From NCBI GenBank assembly GCA_038207265.1, contig JBBQZZ010000015.1, forward strand, positions 48,156-112,155: a DNA stretch of 64,000 bases. Reading direction: 5' to 3'. A program made the translations under genes and the position numbers. Source of the stretch: JACMLD01 sp038207265 (GTDB lineage: Bacteria > Bacteroidota > Bacteroidia > Chitinophagales > Chitinophagaceae). Shown piece after piece: positions 46,377-56,411 of the stretch; within the stretch, counting starts at the first letter, position 1, and every line of letters starts with the position of its first letter. A model generated the notes under the pieces. The model was given only the letters and a program-made list of their open reading frames with translations. It was not told the origin of the DNA and did not search any database.

Positions 46377-49343
46377 TTGAAAACAAAACTGCAGCAACTA
46401 TCAAATGAACTGGAAGGTGAATTGTACGATGATAAAACCATGCGTATTTTATATGCTACGGATGCTTCTGCTTACCGGGAAATGCCTTTGGCCGTTGCCA
46501 TTCCAAAAACTGAAGCGGACTTAAAAAAACTCATTGCATTTGCGCGCCGGGAAAAAACTTCGCTGATACCGCGAACTGCCGGAACTTCCCTTGCCGGACA
46601 AGTAGTAGGCAATGGCATTGTTACCGATGTCTCAAAATATTTTAACCGCATACTGGAACTTAATGAAAAGGAAAACTGGGTGCGTGTACAGCCTGGCGTT
46701 ATACGCGATGAGCTTAATCTTTTCTTAAAACCCCATGGCTTGTTTTTTGGACCGGAAACCTCCACTGCCAACAGGGCTATGATTGGTGGAATGGTGGGTA
46801 ACAACTCCTGCGGGTCCAATTCAGTAGTATATCGCAGTACACGCGAACACCTTTTGGAAGTAAAAGCATTGTTAAGCGATGGATCAGCAGTTGAATTTAA
46901 AACACTCGATATAGAATCTTTTCATCGCAAGTGTGAGGGCGATTCACTGGAAGCCAATATTTATAAAACGGTTAGAAGCCTGTTGAGCAATTATGATACA
47001 CAGGAAGAAATCAGGAAACAATTTCCAGGCAAAACGGTAGAAAGAAGAAATACGGGTTATGCAGTGGATGTATTACTGGATAGTGCCCCGTTTACTGCCG
47101 GTGAACCGGATTTTAATTTTTGCAAACTGATTGCCGGTTCAGAAGGTACACTGGCTTTTATCACAGAAATAAAATTAAATGTAGTACCGCTTCCGGCGCG
47201 GGAAGTTGGTTTATTATGTGTCCATTTCAATTCAATTGATGAATCTTTAAGAGCCAACCTGATTGCCTTGTCATACAAACCCAGCGCCAGTGAATTAATT
47301 GACCATTACATTTTAGCGTGTACCAAGGAAAATAAGGAACAATCAAAGAATCGCTTTTTTGTACAAGGCGATCCTGGTGCCATACTGGTAATTGAATTTG
47401 CAAGAGATAACAAAGAAGAAGTGATTGACCTGGCAAAAAAAGTTGAAGCAGATATGCGCGCAGCGGGGTTGGGTTATCATTTTCCCCTGCTATTTGGAGA
47501 AGACACAAAAAAAATATGGACCCTTCGCAAAGCGGGTCTTGGTTTGCTGAGCAATTTACCAGGGGATGAAAAAGCAGTACCGGTAATTGAAGATACCGCA
47601 GTAGATGTACATGATTTGCCTGCTTACATACGCGACTTCAATGAAATATTAAAGAAGCACCATCTTTATTCTGTTCACTATGCGCATGCAGGTTCGGGTG
47701 AGATCCATCTTCGCCCCATTATCAATTTAAAAACTGAGAAAGGCAATCGCTTATTCAGAACCATTGCAGAAGAAATTGCTACGCTTGTAAAAAAATACAA
47801 TGGCTCTTTAAGTGGTGAACATGGGGATGGAAGATTGCGCGGAGAATTTATCCCGCAAATGGTGGGTGAAAAAAACTATCAACTGCTCAGGACCATCAAG
47901 CAAACCTGGGATCCACAAAATATTTTCAATCCAAATAAGATTGTTGATACACCTTCCATGAACACTATGTTACGGTATACACCGGGACAACAAACGCCTG
48001 CATTCAAAACAGTGTTTCGTTATCATAACCAGGATGTATTGCAACATGCTGAACAATGCAACGGATCGGGTGATTGCCGCAAAACACATTTATCAGGTGG
48101 AACCATGTGTCCTTCATTCATGGCCACACGCAATGAAAAAGACACCACCCGTGCAAGGGCAAACATTTTACGAGAATTTCTTACGCATTCAGATAAACTC
48201 AATCGCTTTGATAACAAAGAAATTTATGAAGTGATGGATCTCTGCCTTAGTTGCAAGGCATGTAAATCAGAATGTCCATCCAATGTTGATGTTGCCAAAT
48301 TAAAAGCAGAATTTTTACAACAGTACTATGATGCCAATGGAGTTCCATTTCGTTCGAAGCTGATTGCAAACTTTAATAACAGTGCAAGATTGGGTGCCGT
48401 GATTCCAGGTATCTATAATTTTATGGTGACGAATAGAAGCGTCAGTAAATTAATCAAGTGGGTTTCGGGATTTGCGGTGGAGAGAAGTATGCCGGTTTTG
48501 TATAAGATTACGTTGAGGAAGTGGATGAAGAAGCGAACCTTCCTACCGAACAGGCAGGTGGCGAGTGGCGAGCCTGCCTGCCGGACAGGCAGGTGGCGAG
48601 TGGGTGGTGGGAAGAAAGTTTACTTATTTTGCGATGAGTTCACAAACTATAATGATACTGAAATTGGCATCAAAGCAATATTGTTACTGGAAAAGCTGGG
48701 CTATGAAGTAATAATACCCAAACACGAAGAAAGTGGAAGGGCCTGGTTATCCAAAGGTTTGATTCGCGCAGCAAAAAAAATTGCTGAAAAAAATATTGAT
48801 CTGCTTTCACCGCTGATCAGTGATTCCACACCATTGATTGGCATTGAACCTTCGGCCATTCTTACTTTCAGGGATGAATACATTGACCTTGCTGATGACA
48901 GCAGGCTCGAACAGGCGAAATCACTTTCAAAAAATGTTTTTACGGTAGATGAATTCATTGCTGCTGAAATAGAAAGGGGCCATATAACAAGCGAAGCCTT
49001 TACAAAGGAATCAAAGCAGGTTATATTACATGGCCACTGCCAGCAAAAATCATTATCGTCTGTAGCGCCTACTGTCAAACTGTTATCCCTACCCGAAAAT
49101 TACAAGGTCAGCACAATACCATCCGGCTGTTGCGGAATGGCAGGTTCGTTTGGCTATGAAAAAGAACACTATGATTTGTCCATGAGAATTGCTGAACTGG
49201 TACTGTTGCCAGCAGTTCGAAAAATGGAACCGGGTACCATTATTGCAGCACCGGGTACCAGTTGCCGGCACCAGATCAAAGATGGCAGTGGAAGAAAAGC
49301 CTTGCACCCGGTGGAAATATTATTCGATGCATTAATAAAATAA
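46377..49343 (+). CDS. FAD- and [4Fe-4S]-binding oxidoreductase (glycolate/D-lactate dehydrogenase-like)
   Basis: 988 residues from TTG 46377; upstream in-frame sequence to 46275 is only translated repeat, while family similarity begins at LQQLSNELEGELYDD. Cytoplasmic, fused enzyme that oxidises 2-hydroxyacids. Domains in order: FAD_binding_4 (IPRTAGTSLAGQVVGNG, GMVGNNSCGSNSV), FAD-oxidase C (HYAHAGSGEIHLRP, LSGEHGDGRLRGEFI), a ferredoxin-like 4Fe-4S part (CNGSGDCRK...CPS, CLSCKACKSECP) and a heterodisulfide-reductase-like part (HGHCQQKS, SGCCGMAGSFGYE). An insertion of about 20 residues at 48545-48612 is encoded by a palindromic repeat. Otherwise complete. Confidence 0.9.
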   Translation: MKTKLQQLSNELEGELYDDKTMRILYATDASAYREMPLAVAIPKTEADLKKLIAFARREKTSLIPRTAGTSLAGQVVGNGIVTDVSKYFNRILELNEKENWVRVQPGVIRDELNLFLKPHGLFFGPETSTANRAMIGGMVGNNSCGSNSVVYRSTREHLLEVKALLSDGSAVEFKTLDIESFHRKCEGDSLEANIYKTVRSLLSNYDTQEEIRKQFPGKTVERRNTGYAVDVLLDSAPFTAGEPDFNFCKLIAGSEGTLAFITEIKLNVVPLPAREVGLLCVHFNSIDESLRANLIALSYKPSASELIDHYILACTKENKEQSKNRFFVQGDPGAILVIEFARDNKEEVIDLAKKVEADMRAAGLGYHFPLLFGEDTKKIWTLRKAGLGLLSNLPGDEKAVPVIEDTAVDVHDLPAYIRDFNEILKKHHLYSVHYAHAGSGEIHLRPIINLKTEKGNRLFRTIAEEIATLVKKYNGSLSGEHGDGRLRGEFIPQMVGEKNYQLLRTIKQTWDPQNIFNPNKIVDTPSMNTMLRYTPGQQTPAFKTVFRYHNQDVLQHAEQCNGSGDCRKTHLSGGTMCPSFMATRNEKDTTRARANILREFLTHSDKLNRFDNKEIYEVMDLCLSCKACKSECPSNVDVAKLKAEFLQQYYDANGVPFRSKLIANFNNSARLGAVIPGIYNFMVTNRSVSKLIKWVSGFAVERSMPVLYKITLRKWMKKRTFLPNRQVASGEPACRTGRWRVGGGKKVYLFCDEFTNYNDTEIGIKAILLLEKLGYEVIIPKHEESGRAWLSKGLIRAAKKIAEKNIDLLSPLISDSTPLIGIEPSAILTFRDEYIDLADDSRLEQAKSLSKNVFTVDEFIAAEIERGHITSEAFTKESKQVILHGHCQQKSLSSVAPTVKLLSLPENYKVSTIPSGCCGMAGSFGYEKEHYDLSMRIAELVLLPAVRKMEPGTIIAAPGTSCRHQIKDGSGRKALHPVEILFDALIK
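48550..48603. repeat. Palindromic repeat inserted in frame into the FAD/Fe-S gene
   Basis: ACAGGCAGGTGGCGAGTGG occurs twice (48550-48568, 48585-48603), and CCTGCCTG/CAGGCAGG (48573-48580, 48586-48593) form an eight-pair stem with loop CCGGA. It is inside the coding region and keeps the frame, adding low-complexity residues (NRQVASGEPACRTGRWRVGG) just before KKVYLFCDEF. Confidence 0.8.
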
Positions 49344-49467
49344 TCACCCTATTTCACGACCGGAACCAACTGCTTAAAGACAAAAACCGTATAAATACCT
49401 GCTTTATGTTAATTATCCGTTTACTGCATAATATTCAGCCCAATATTTGCAGCGATTGAATATTTTT

Positions 49468-51510
49468 ATGGGTCAACCCTGTATGCGCGTGAAAATTAGC
49501 CTTAGCTTATTGCTTTTTATTTACCTGACTGTTCAGCTTCATGCACAGGGCTGTACCACGCTTGGCCAAACACCTTATACTGCTTTCCCCGTTTGTGGTA
49601 TCAATGCTTTTAACCAGGCAACTGTTCCTGTTTGCCAGAACAGTAGTATGGTAGTGCCTGGTTGCCCCGGGGGACCTGCTGTAGCGTATGGTGATAAAAA
49701 TCCATTCTGGTACAGGTTTACCTGCTACCAGGCGGGCACACTTGGATTACTGATAACCCCCAATGATTTGAATGATGATTATGACTGGCAGTTGTTTGAT
49801 ATAACGGGCGTGACTAACCTAAATGCTGTTTATACGGATCCTGCTCTTTTTGTAATTGGTAACTGGGCCGGTACGTTTGGATTGACAGGTGCATCATCTG
49901 CCGGAAATACAATCGTACAATGTGCTTCAGATCCAAAAGACAATATACCCACCTTTAGCAGCATGCCCAACCTGGTGTTAGGACATACCTATCTTTTAAT
50001 GGTTAGTCATTACAGCGATTCTCAAAGTGGCTATAAATTATCGTTTGGTGGCGGAACAGCCAGCATTACGGATCCAAAATTACCCGATTTGCAAACGGCC
50101 GGTTCATCCTGTGATGCAACAAAAATTACGATCAAACTTAACAAACAAGTGAAATGCAATACGCTTTCATCAAATGGCAGCGACTTCACTATCTCACCTG
50201 CATCTGCAACCGTAATTTCGGCCGAGGGATTGGGTTGTACGGCAGGGTTTGATTTGGATTCAATTACTTTAACGCTGAGCAATCCTTTACCGGTTGGAAA
50301 TTATTCCGTTATTATAAAAAATGGAACGGATGCCAATACACTACTTGATAATTGTGATCACCTGATTCCTGCAGGTAATAATATTCCGCTTATCATTGCG
50401 CCTATTCAACCCACTCCCATGGATAGCCTCACTACGGTTAAATGCGCGCCTGGTCAGTTGCACCTCGTTTTCAGGAAAAATATCCGGTGTAATTCCATTG
50501 CGGCAGATGGAAGTGATTTCATAATAACGGGTCCGTCAACCATCAACGTTAGTAGTGCAACCGGAACCTGTACCAATGGTCTCAGCACGGAAATTTTGGT
50601 AACACTCGCATCGCCTGTTACGGTTGGAGGTGTATATCAACTAACATTGAAACGCGGTACCGATGGAAATACTATTTTAGATGAATGCGGACAGGAAACA
50701 CCCGCCGGTTCATTCATTCCATTCACAACCAAAGACACGGTCTCCGCAGATTTCAATTATGCCATCAAATTTGGTTGCAAAGCAGATATTATACAGTTTT
50801 TTCACAATGCTGCACACAATGTAAATGATTGGTTCTGGCGTTTTGATGCAGCAGGTGCCAGTACACAGCAAAACCCGCAGTTTATTTACAAAACCTTTGG
50901 CAATAAACAGGTAACCCTGGTGGTAAGCAACGGATTCTGCAGCGATACGATTGTTCAAACCATTCCGCTGAACAACGAATTGAAAGCCAACTTTACAACA
51001 AATCCTGAATTGTGCCCGGAAGATTCTGCCAAATTCATCAATGGCAGCATTGGAGATATTGTTCAATACAACTGGGACTTTGGAAACGGTGTTACAAGTA
51101 ACTTAAAAGATCCTCCGGCCCAGCATTTTCCAAAAACAGGTGGTGAGAAATCCTACTCCATACAATTGATTGTTCAAAACAACGGGCCCTGTTATGATAC
51201 TTCACTGCAGCAAATAAAAGTATTGCGTACCTGTTATATTGCGGTACCCAACGCATTTACGCCCAATGGCGATCAAAATAACGATTACCTGTACCCGCTA
51301 AATGCTTACAAGGCAGACAACCTGGAGTTTAGTGTGTACAACCGGCTTGGACAACTTGTTTTTCATACCACTGACTGGACAAAAAAATGGGATGGAACCA
51401 TTGGCGGTAAAAAGCAAAGCAGCGGAACTTATGTTTGGACTCTACGTTATACCAATCATGACACGGGCAAAAATTTCTCACTCAAAGGCACCAGTGTTTT
51501 AATCCGGTAA
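49468..51510 (+). CDS. Secreted protein with PKD domains and T9SS type B sorting domain
   Basis: About 680 residues. ATG 49468 chosen; ATG 49483 gives a neater signal peptide (MRVKISLSLLLFIYLTVQLH, then AQ). Seen: a cysteine-rich N-terminal domain to about 200, two repeats that resemble Ig-like domains (SSNGSDFTISPAS... and SIAADGSDFIITGPS...), two PKD-like domains near 430-590 (DWFWRFDAAG, YNWDFGNGVTS), and the type B sorting domain at the end (PNAFTPNGDQNNDYLYPL, YNRLGQLVFHTTDW, SGTYVWTLRY). Surface protein, role unknown. Confidence 0.85.
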   Translation: MGQPCMRVKISLSLLLFIYLTVQLHAQGCTTLGQTPYTAFPVCGINAFNQATVPVCQNSSMVVPGCPGGPAVAYGDKNPFWYRFTCYQAGTLGLLITPNDLNDDYDWQLFDITGVTNLNAVYTDPALFVIGNWAGTFGLTGASSAGNTIVQCASDPKDNIPTFSSMPNLVLGHTYLLMVSHYSDSQSGYKLSFGGGTASITDPKLPDLQTAGSSCDATKITIKLNKQVKCNTLSSNGSDFTISPASATVISAEGLGCTAGFDLDSITLTLSNPLPVGNYSVIIKNGTDANTLLDNCDHLIPAGNNIPLIIAPIQPTPMDSLTTVKCAPGQLHLVFRKNIRCNSIAADGSDFIITGPSTINVSSATGTCTNGLSTEILVTLASPVTVGGVYQLTLKRGTDGNTILDECGQETPAGSFIPFTTKDTVSADFNYAIKFGCKADIIQFFHNAAHNVNDWFWRFDAAGASTQQNPQFIYKTFGNKQVTLVVSNGFCSDTIVQTIPLNNELKANFTTNPELCPEDSAKFINGSIGDIVQYNWDFGNGVTSNLKDPPAQHFPKTGGEKSYSIQLIVQNNGPCYDTSLQQIKVLRTCYIAVPNAFTPNGDQNNDYLYPLNAYKADNLEFSVYNRLGQLVFHTTDWTKKWDGTIGGKKQSSGTYVWTLRYTNHDTGKNFSLKGTSVLIR

Positions 51511-51530
51511 TAAAATCTCAAAGGGTATCA

Positions 51531-51878
51531 ATGTTAAGAGATATCGACAATTACTTTCTTCAAAAACAAGAACCTGCCAGGAGTTGCCTGCTGGCACTCA
51601 GAAATTATATCATCAACTACAACAACAACATCACAGAAGCATGGAAATACCGCATGCCATTTTATTGCTACAAGGGAAAAATGTTCTGTTATCTCTGGAC
51701 AAACAAGTCAACCGGTCAGCCTTATATTGGAATTGTGGAAGGCAATAAGATCACTCACCGGGCGCTTATACAGGAGAAACGCAGCCGGATGAAGATAATG
51801 GTGATTGATAGCAACAAAGACCTGCCCATTCAAACCATCCGAAGCATTTTTAAAAGCGCATTAAAATTTTATCCATAA
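51531..51878 (+). CDS. DUF1801 (YdhG-like) protein
   Basis: 115 residues, soluble. Seen: DIDNYFLQKQEPARSCLLALRNYI, then ITEAWKYRMPFYCYKGKMFCYLW and KALKFYP-like end (SALKFYP), the usual outline of DUF1801, a small alpha/beta family without known function. It starts 20 bp after the T9SS type B gene and may be read from the same transcript. Confidence 0.85.
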   Translation: MLRDIDNYFLQKQEPARSCLLALRNYIINYNNNITEAWKYRMPFYCYKGKMFCYLWTNKSTGQPYIGIVEGNKITHRALIQEKRSRMKIMVIDSNKDLPIQTIRSIFKSALKFYP

Positions 51879-52075
51879 CATCTGGCATTCACCTGAATTT
51901 TTTAGATTATATGATAAGTCAACATTAAAATTTTATTATTGGTAAATCTGTTGAAGTATATGGAGGCAGCGTTTATACTTCAGCTTTTGTCTCCTACTTT
52001 ATTACCAGCGGTACTTCCCTTACACTGATAACACACAATAATTCTATATTTTCGGCATTCACAAATTGTAAGCCA

Positions 52076-54445
52076 ATGAATTTGTTTGCACGTACAGCAT
52101 TGTTTAGTATTTGCGGGTTCCTTATTTCTTCACAAAGCATTGCGCAAACCAGTTTTAAAGCTTCCGGACGTGTAATAGATTTCGATACCAAACAACCCAT
52201 CAAAAATGTAAGTATTTCACTCAGGCTTACAAAGCTGGGAACTATTACAGACGATAGTGGTTATTTCAACTTACCCGTTCGTATACCCGATTTTAACATC
52301 AGCATTTCTTATGTAGGTTATGTACATGCATCAAGGGAATTTCACTTAACAGAAGACAGCACGCCCATTACCATTGAACTGAAGAAAAAAGCCAACGAGC
52401 TACTGGATGAAGTAGTAGTCAATGCGTATAAAGAAAACTCCAAAGTGAAGACGGTGGAGATGAACCTCGTTAAAATAAATCCTGAACTCATTAAAAGAGC
52501 GCCGTTGCTTTTTGGCGAAGCTGATATTATCAAAGCACTCACTTTACAACCCGGTGTTACTACCACTGGCGAAGGAGCAGGTGGTTTCAATGTACGCGGT
52601 GGCAATTCCGATCAAAACCTGGTACTGGTAGATGGTGCCCCGTTATTCAACACTTCTCATTTGCTGGGTTTTTATACTTCCGTTAGTCCCGATGCTGTAC
52701 AGGATATTACCTTGTATAAAGGAGGAATGCCTGCAGAATATGGTGGCCGGCTTTCTTCACTGCTGAACATGAAAATAAAACCCGGCAACAATAACCAGAT
52801 GCAATACACTGGCGGCATTAGTCCCATGAGTGGAAGATTCTTCATGAACGGGCCATTGGTGAAAAATAAACTGACGTTTACAGGAGGATTTCGCGTTGCC
52901 TACCCGGATCTGATTTTAAATCAACTGGGAGATAAATTCGGCGACAGCCGAGCATTTTTTTATGATGGCATATTGAAAGCGGAATACACCATCAATGAAA
53001 ACAATAAAATTTCGGTTACAGGTTACCGTAGCTATGATAAATTCAGGTTTGATACCATTACTTCATATGATTGGCAAACCAATCTTGCCAGCCTTAATTA
53101 TGCTTCCAACTTCAATGATAAATTATCTTTTAACCTCAATGCCAGTTACAGCCAGTTTATATCGGGCATCAATGGGTTACAACCGGATTATGCATTCAAG
53201 CTTACATCTTCCATCGATCAAAAACAGGTAAAACCTTCATTTACGTATGCTATCAATGATAAAAATAAAATATCCATTGGCGCAGACTATATTTTGTATG
53301 GCATTTCACCCGGCACGCAAAATCCTTCTTCCGCTTCCAGCAATGTCAATCCTTTGGCGATACAAAAAGAACAGGGAAGAGAAATGGCGGTATTCATCAG
53401 CGATGTAATTGATTTTACTGAAAATATTTCTTTACAGGCAGGTTTGCGTTACACCAGTTATGATTACCTGGGCGACAAGAAAGTATTTCAATACCAGCCC
53501 GGCGTTCCATTGTCGAAAGAAACCGTTACCGATTCTGTGTTGTATTCAAAAAATAAAAGCATACAAAATTATGCGGGCCTGGAACCGCGTATTGCTTTGA
53601 AAATTGGAATTGATGAAGAACTCTCTGTCAAATTAAGTTATAACAGGGGTCAACAGTTCCTGCATCTCATTTCCAACACAACTGCTATCTCACCGGTTGA
53701 TTTCTGGAAACTCAGCGACAAATACATCAATCGGCAGATAGGGGATCAGTATGCAGCGGGTATTTTTAAAAATTTCAAAGACAATAAATACGAAGTATCC
53801 CTGGAAGGATATTATAAAACAGCGAAGAACATCGTACAATACAAAGACGGCGCCTTGCTTCTACTGAACCCTTATATTGAAAGTGCATTGCTCAATGCGA
53901 GGGGCCGGGCTTATGGATTGGAATTTAGTTTCGTCAAAAATATTGGTAAGCTTACCGGGCAGGTCAATTATACTTATTCAAAATCGCAGGTACAGGTGCA
54001 AACTGCTTTTCCGGCGGAGATGGTCAATGAAGGACAATATTATCCGTCTGATATCGACCGGCCGCACAATCTTTCCATTATCGCCAAAATAAAACTGGGA
54101 AGGGGCTGGAGCTTTAGCAGCAATTTTATCTTTACTTCGGGTCGTCCTGCTACTTACCCCGATGGAACTTATGCGTACAACGGCAATATCGTTACCAATT
54201 ATTCAAAACGAAATATGGATCGGTTGCCGGCTTATCATCGCCTGGATGCCGGGTTTGCGTATATATCCAAACGTTATCCTGAACAACGCAAATACAGTGT
54301 GTGGAACATATCGTTCTATAATATTTATTTTCATGAGAATGCCTATTCCATTTATTTCAAACGCGACCAGGATCGGCTGCTCTCCTATCGCCTGTCGGTT
54401 ATCGGGGGTTTGATTCCATCTATTACCTGGAACTTTAATTTTTAA
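52076..54445 (+). CDS. TonB-dependent receptor with carboxypeptidase-regulatory-like domain
   Basis: 789 residues. A signal peptide (MNLFARTALFSICGFLIS, cleaved near SIAQ), a CarboxypepD_reg-like beta domain (about 27-105, IDFDTKQPIKNVSISL), a plug domain (about 120-230: GEADIIKALTLQPGVTT, GAGGFNVRGGNSDQNLVLVD, GGRLSSLLNMKIKPG), then a 22-strand outer-membrane barrel. Imports an unknown ligand using TonB energy. Directly followed (2 bp) by a DUF4249 lipoprotein, its usual partner in Bacteroidota. It is not a SusC (no SusD follows). Confidence 0.92.
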   Translation: MNLFARTALFSICGFLISSQSIAQTSFKASGRVIDFDTKQPIKNVSISLRLTKLGTITDDSGYFNLPVRIPDFNISISYVGYVHASREFHLTEDSTPITIELKKKANELLDEVVVNAYKENSKVKTVEMNLVKINPELIKRAPLLFGEADIIKALTLQPGVTTTGEGAGGFNVRGGNSDQNLVLVDGAPLFNTSHLLGFYTSVSPDAVQDITLYKGGMPAEYGGRLSSLLNMKIKPGNNNQMQYTGGISPMSGRFFMNGPLVKNKLTFTGGFRVAYPDLILNQLGDKFGDSRAFFYDGILKAEYTINENNKISVTGYRSYDKFRFDTITSYDWQTNLASLNYASNFNDKLSFNLNASYSQFISGINGLQPDYAFKLTSSIDQKQVKPSFTYAINDKNKISIGADYILYGISPGTQNPSSASSNVNPLAIQKEQGREMAVFISDVIDFTENISLQAGLRYTSYDYLGDKKVFQYQPGVPLSKETVTDSVLYSKNKSIQNYAGLEPRIALKIGIDEELSVKLSYNRGQQFLHLISNTTAISPVDFWKLSDKYINRQIGDQYAAGIFKNFKDNKYEVSLEGYYKTAKNIVQYKDGALLLLNPYIESALLNARGRAYGLEFSFVKNIGKLTGQVNYTYSKSQVQVQTAFPAEMVNEGQYYPSDIDRPHNLSIIAKIKLGRGWSFSSNFIFTSGRPATYPDGTYAYNGNIVTNYSKRNMDRLPAYHRLDAGFAYISKRYPEQRKYSVWNISFYNIYFHENAYSIYFKRDQDRLLSYRLSVIGGLIPSITWNFNF

Positions 54446-54447
54446 AA

Positions 54448-55539
54448 ATGATGCTATCCAATAAATCATTATATACCATTTTCTTCATCATCATAGTAAC
54501 CGGTTCCTGCGTAAAACAGGTAGATGTTGCGTTACGGAACGAAAAGCCCATATTGGTGGTAGAAGGAAATATTACAACAGATACAGTACCCTACACCGTT
54601 AGATTGTCGTATTCCGGGCAGGTTACTTATGCTGACAGCATACCGGATCAATACCTGGTGAAAGATGCAAGCGTAAGTATCAGTGATGAAAATGGCAATA
54701 GCACCCCCCTCACCTACACGCACCAGGGTTATTATACTACTACCGATCCCGCGTATATTGGCAAGGTTGGAAGTAGCTACCACGTCACCGCATTACTGAG
54801 TGATGGTAAAAAATATGTATCTACACCGGAAAAAATAAAAGCACCAGTACCTATTGATACCATTACCGTTCAATTCAATAACCACTGGGATTTTAATTTC
54901 CCAAGCCGCATGAATGTGTTTGTTAATTCAAAAGATCCAGCTAACGAAGAAAATTATTACCGCTGGACATTCAGTACCTGGATAGGCAGACAGACCCACG
55001 GTCACCCCTGTGGCAATCAATGTATAGAATATGAATTGTGTTACCAGCATTTTACGGACCGGGAGACCAGAATATTATCGGATGCGTCCATCAATGGAAA
55101 CAGTATTATCGGTCAGGCCGTTGGCTATTGCTACATCTATACTTATTTAAACCCGGTGATAGACATTGGCCAGGTTTCGCTCAGCCGTGAAGCCTATCAA
55201 TTCTGGCAACGTTACCAGGATCAGCAAACCCGTACCGGCGGCATATTGGATCCGTTGCCTGCCGCCATTAAAGGGAACGTATATAACGAAGCTAACATGA
55301 ATGAGTATGCGCTGGGATATTTTTCGGCATCATCTGTTTCGCACCGTAAAGCGATTTTAATTCCCTACAGTCTTACCCCCTATCTAATGCAATTGTCTGC
55401 GGAGCCATTTGTTGCACCGGATTTTATCGCTTGTTTTGACTACTATCCCAACGCGCTCAGCTATCTGCCACAGCCCGCCAGGCAGTATCCCATACCGCCG
55501 GGCTGGGAAAACGCGGAAGAAATAAAAGTTTACTGGTAA
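54448..55539 (+). CDS. DUF4249 lipoprotein, partner of the TonB receptor
   Basis: 363 residues. A lipoprotein signal (VTGSC, Cys23), then VDVALRNEKPILVVEGNITTD and the DUF4249 body (YYRWTFSTWIG, LSREAYQFWQRYQDQQTRTG, AAIKGNVYNEANMNEYALGYF). The family occurs almost always right after a TonB-dependent receptor, as here, and probably acts as its surface partner; ligand unknown. Confidence 0.9.
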   Translation: MMLSNKSLYTIFFIIIVTGSCVKQVDVALRNEKPILVVEGNITTDTVPYTVRLSYSGQVTYADSIPDQYLVKDASVSISDENGNSTPLTYTHQGYYTTTDPAYIGKVGSSYHVTALLSDGKKYVSTPEKIKAPVPIDTITVQFNNHWDFNFPSRMNVFVNSKDPANEENYYRWTFSTWIGRQTHGHPCGNQCIEYELCYQHFTDRETRILSDASINGNSIIGQAVGYCYIYTYLNPVIDIGQVSLSREAYQFWQRYQDQQTRTGGILDPLPAAIKGNVYNEANMNEYALGYFSASSVSHRKAILIPYSLTPYLMQLSAEPFVAPDFIACFDYYPNALSYLPQPARQYPIPPGWENAEEIKVYW

Positions 55540-55558
55540 CTTTAATTTTTCTTAGCAT

Positions 55559-56365
55559 TTGAATAGCCAGGCATACATACCAGCTGTGCAATGTTTTCAA
55601 AACATTGTAAAAGTCATCTGGCAGACCAACCGCGCCGGTGCATTTATACAGGAACAGATCATACCCAAAGGCATTATTGAAGTAATTTTCAATTTTAGCG
55701 AAGGTGCTCCCATTGCCGCACGCCTGGGTACACGCCAATATGATTTACCCCGTTGCTTTATCAATGGATTTAACCGGTCTTCCATCCATTTACAACTTCC
55801 CGAAAAACAAGTCTTTTTTGGAATCTTATTTCAACCCCTTGCTATCCACAAAATTTTTAAAACACCCGCTTCAGCATTTTCAGATATTGCTGTTGATCTA
55901 ACGTTGTTGAATAGTGGCTTTAATATTTTGTGGCACCAGTTGGGCGAAGTAGACGATTTCAACGGACGGGTAAAAATTGTATTGAACTGGCTGAAACAAT
56001 ATTTTTACGAATTACCGCCCAGGGATCAACTCATGAATGACTACCTGTATGAAGGCAACCGGCACCAACTGTCTGTTAAACAGCTGGCAAATGAATTGTG
56101 CTATTCACCCCGTCATTTAGCAAGAAAATTATCAGTCATAACAGGCATGAATACCGAGGAGTTCTTATTGTATAAGAAATACCTGCATGCGGTTGACCTG
56201 ATGCAGCATTCAACGCTATCACTTACTGCGATCGCCTACCAGAGCCAGTTTGCGGACCAATCGCATTTCATCAAAACGTTTAAACACTATACTTCTCTTA
56301 CCCCCGGCGAATATCTCCGAAACCGGGGCGAATTAAAAGGTCATATTTTCCAGGATGTCCGTTAA
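55559..56365 (+). CDS. AraC-family transcriptional regulator
   Basis: 268 residues with a TTG start at 55559; no ATG lies near the N-terminus and the N-terminal domain (SQAYIPAVQCFQNIVKVIWQ) needs this region. The C-terminal double helix-turn-helix is clear: LSVKQLANELCYSPRHLARK and AIAYQSQFADQSHFIKTFKH, then YTSLTPGEYL. The N-terminal domain (about 1-150) is the DUF6597-like sensor type common in Bacteroidota AraC proteins. Likely target is the downstream membrane-protein gene. Confidence 0.9.
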   Translation: MNSQAYIPAVQCFQNIVKVIWQTNRAGAFIQEQIIPKGIIEVIFNFSEGAPIAARLGTRQYDLPRCFINGFNRSSIHLQLPEKQVFFGILFQPLAIHKIFKTPASAFSDIAVDLTLLNSGFNILWHQLGEVDDFNGRVKIVLNWLKQYFYELPPRDQLMNDYLYEGNRHQLSVKQLANELCYSPRHLARKLSVITGMNTEEFLLYKKYLHAVDLMQHSTLSLTAIAYQSQFADQSHFIKTFKHYTSLTPGEYLRNRGELKGHIFQDVR

Positions 56366-56411
56366 ATACAATTTTCCCGGCTTTTACCAGGCCATCTTTA
56401 CAGCAAAAAAA

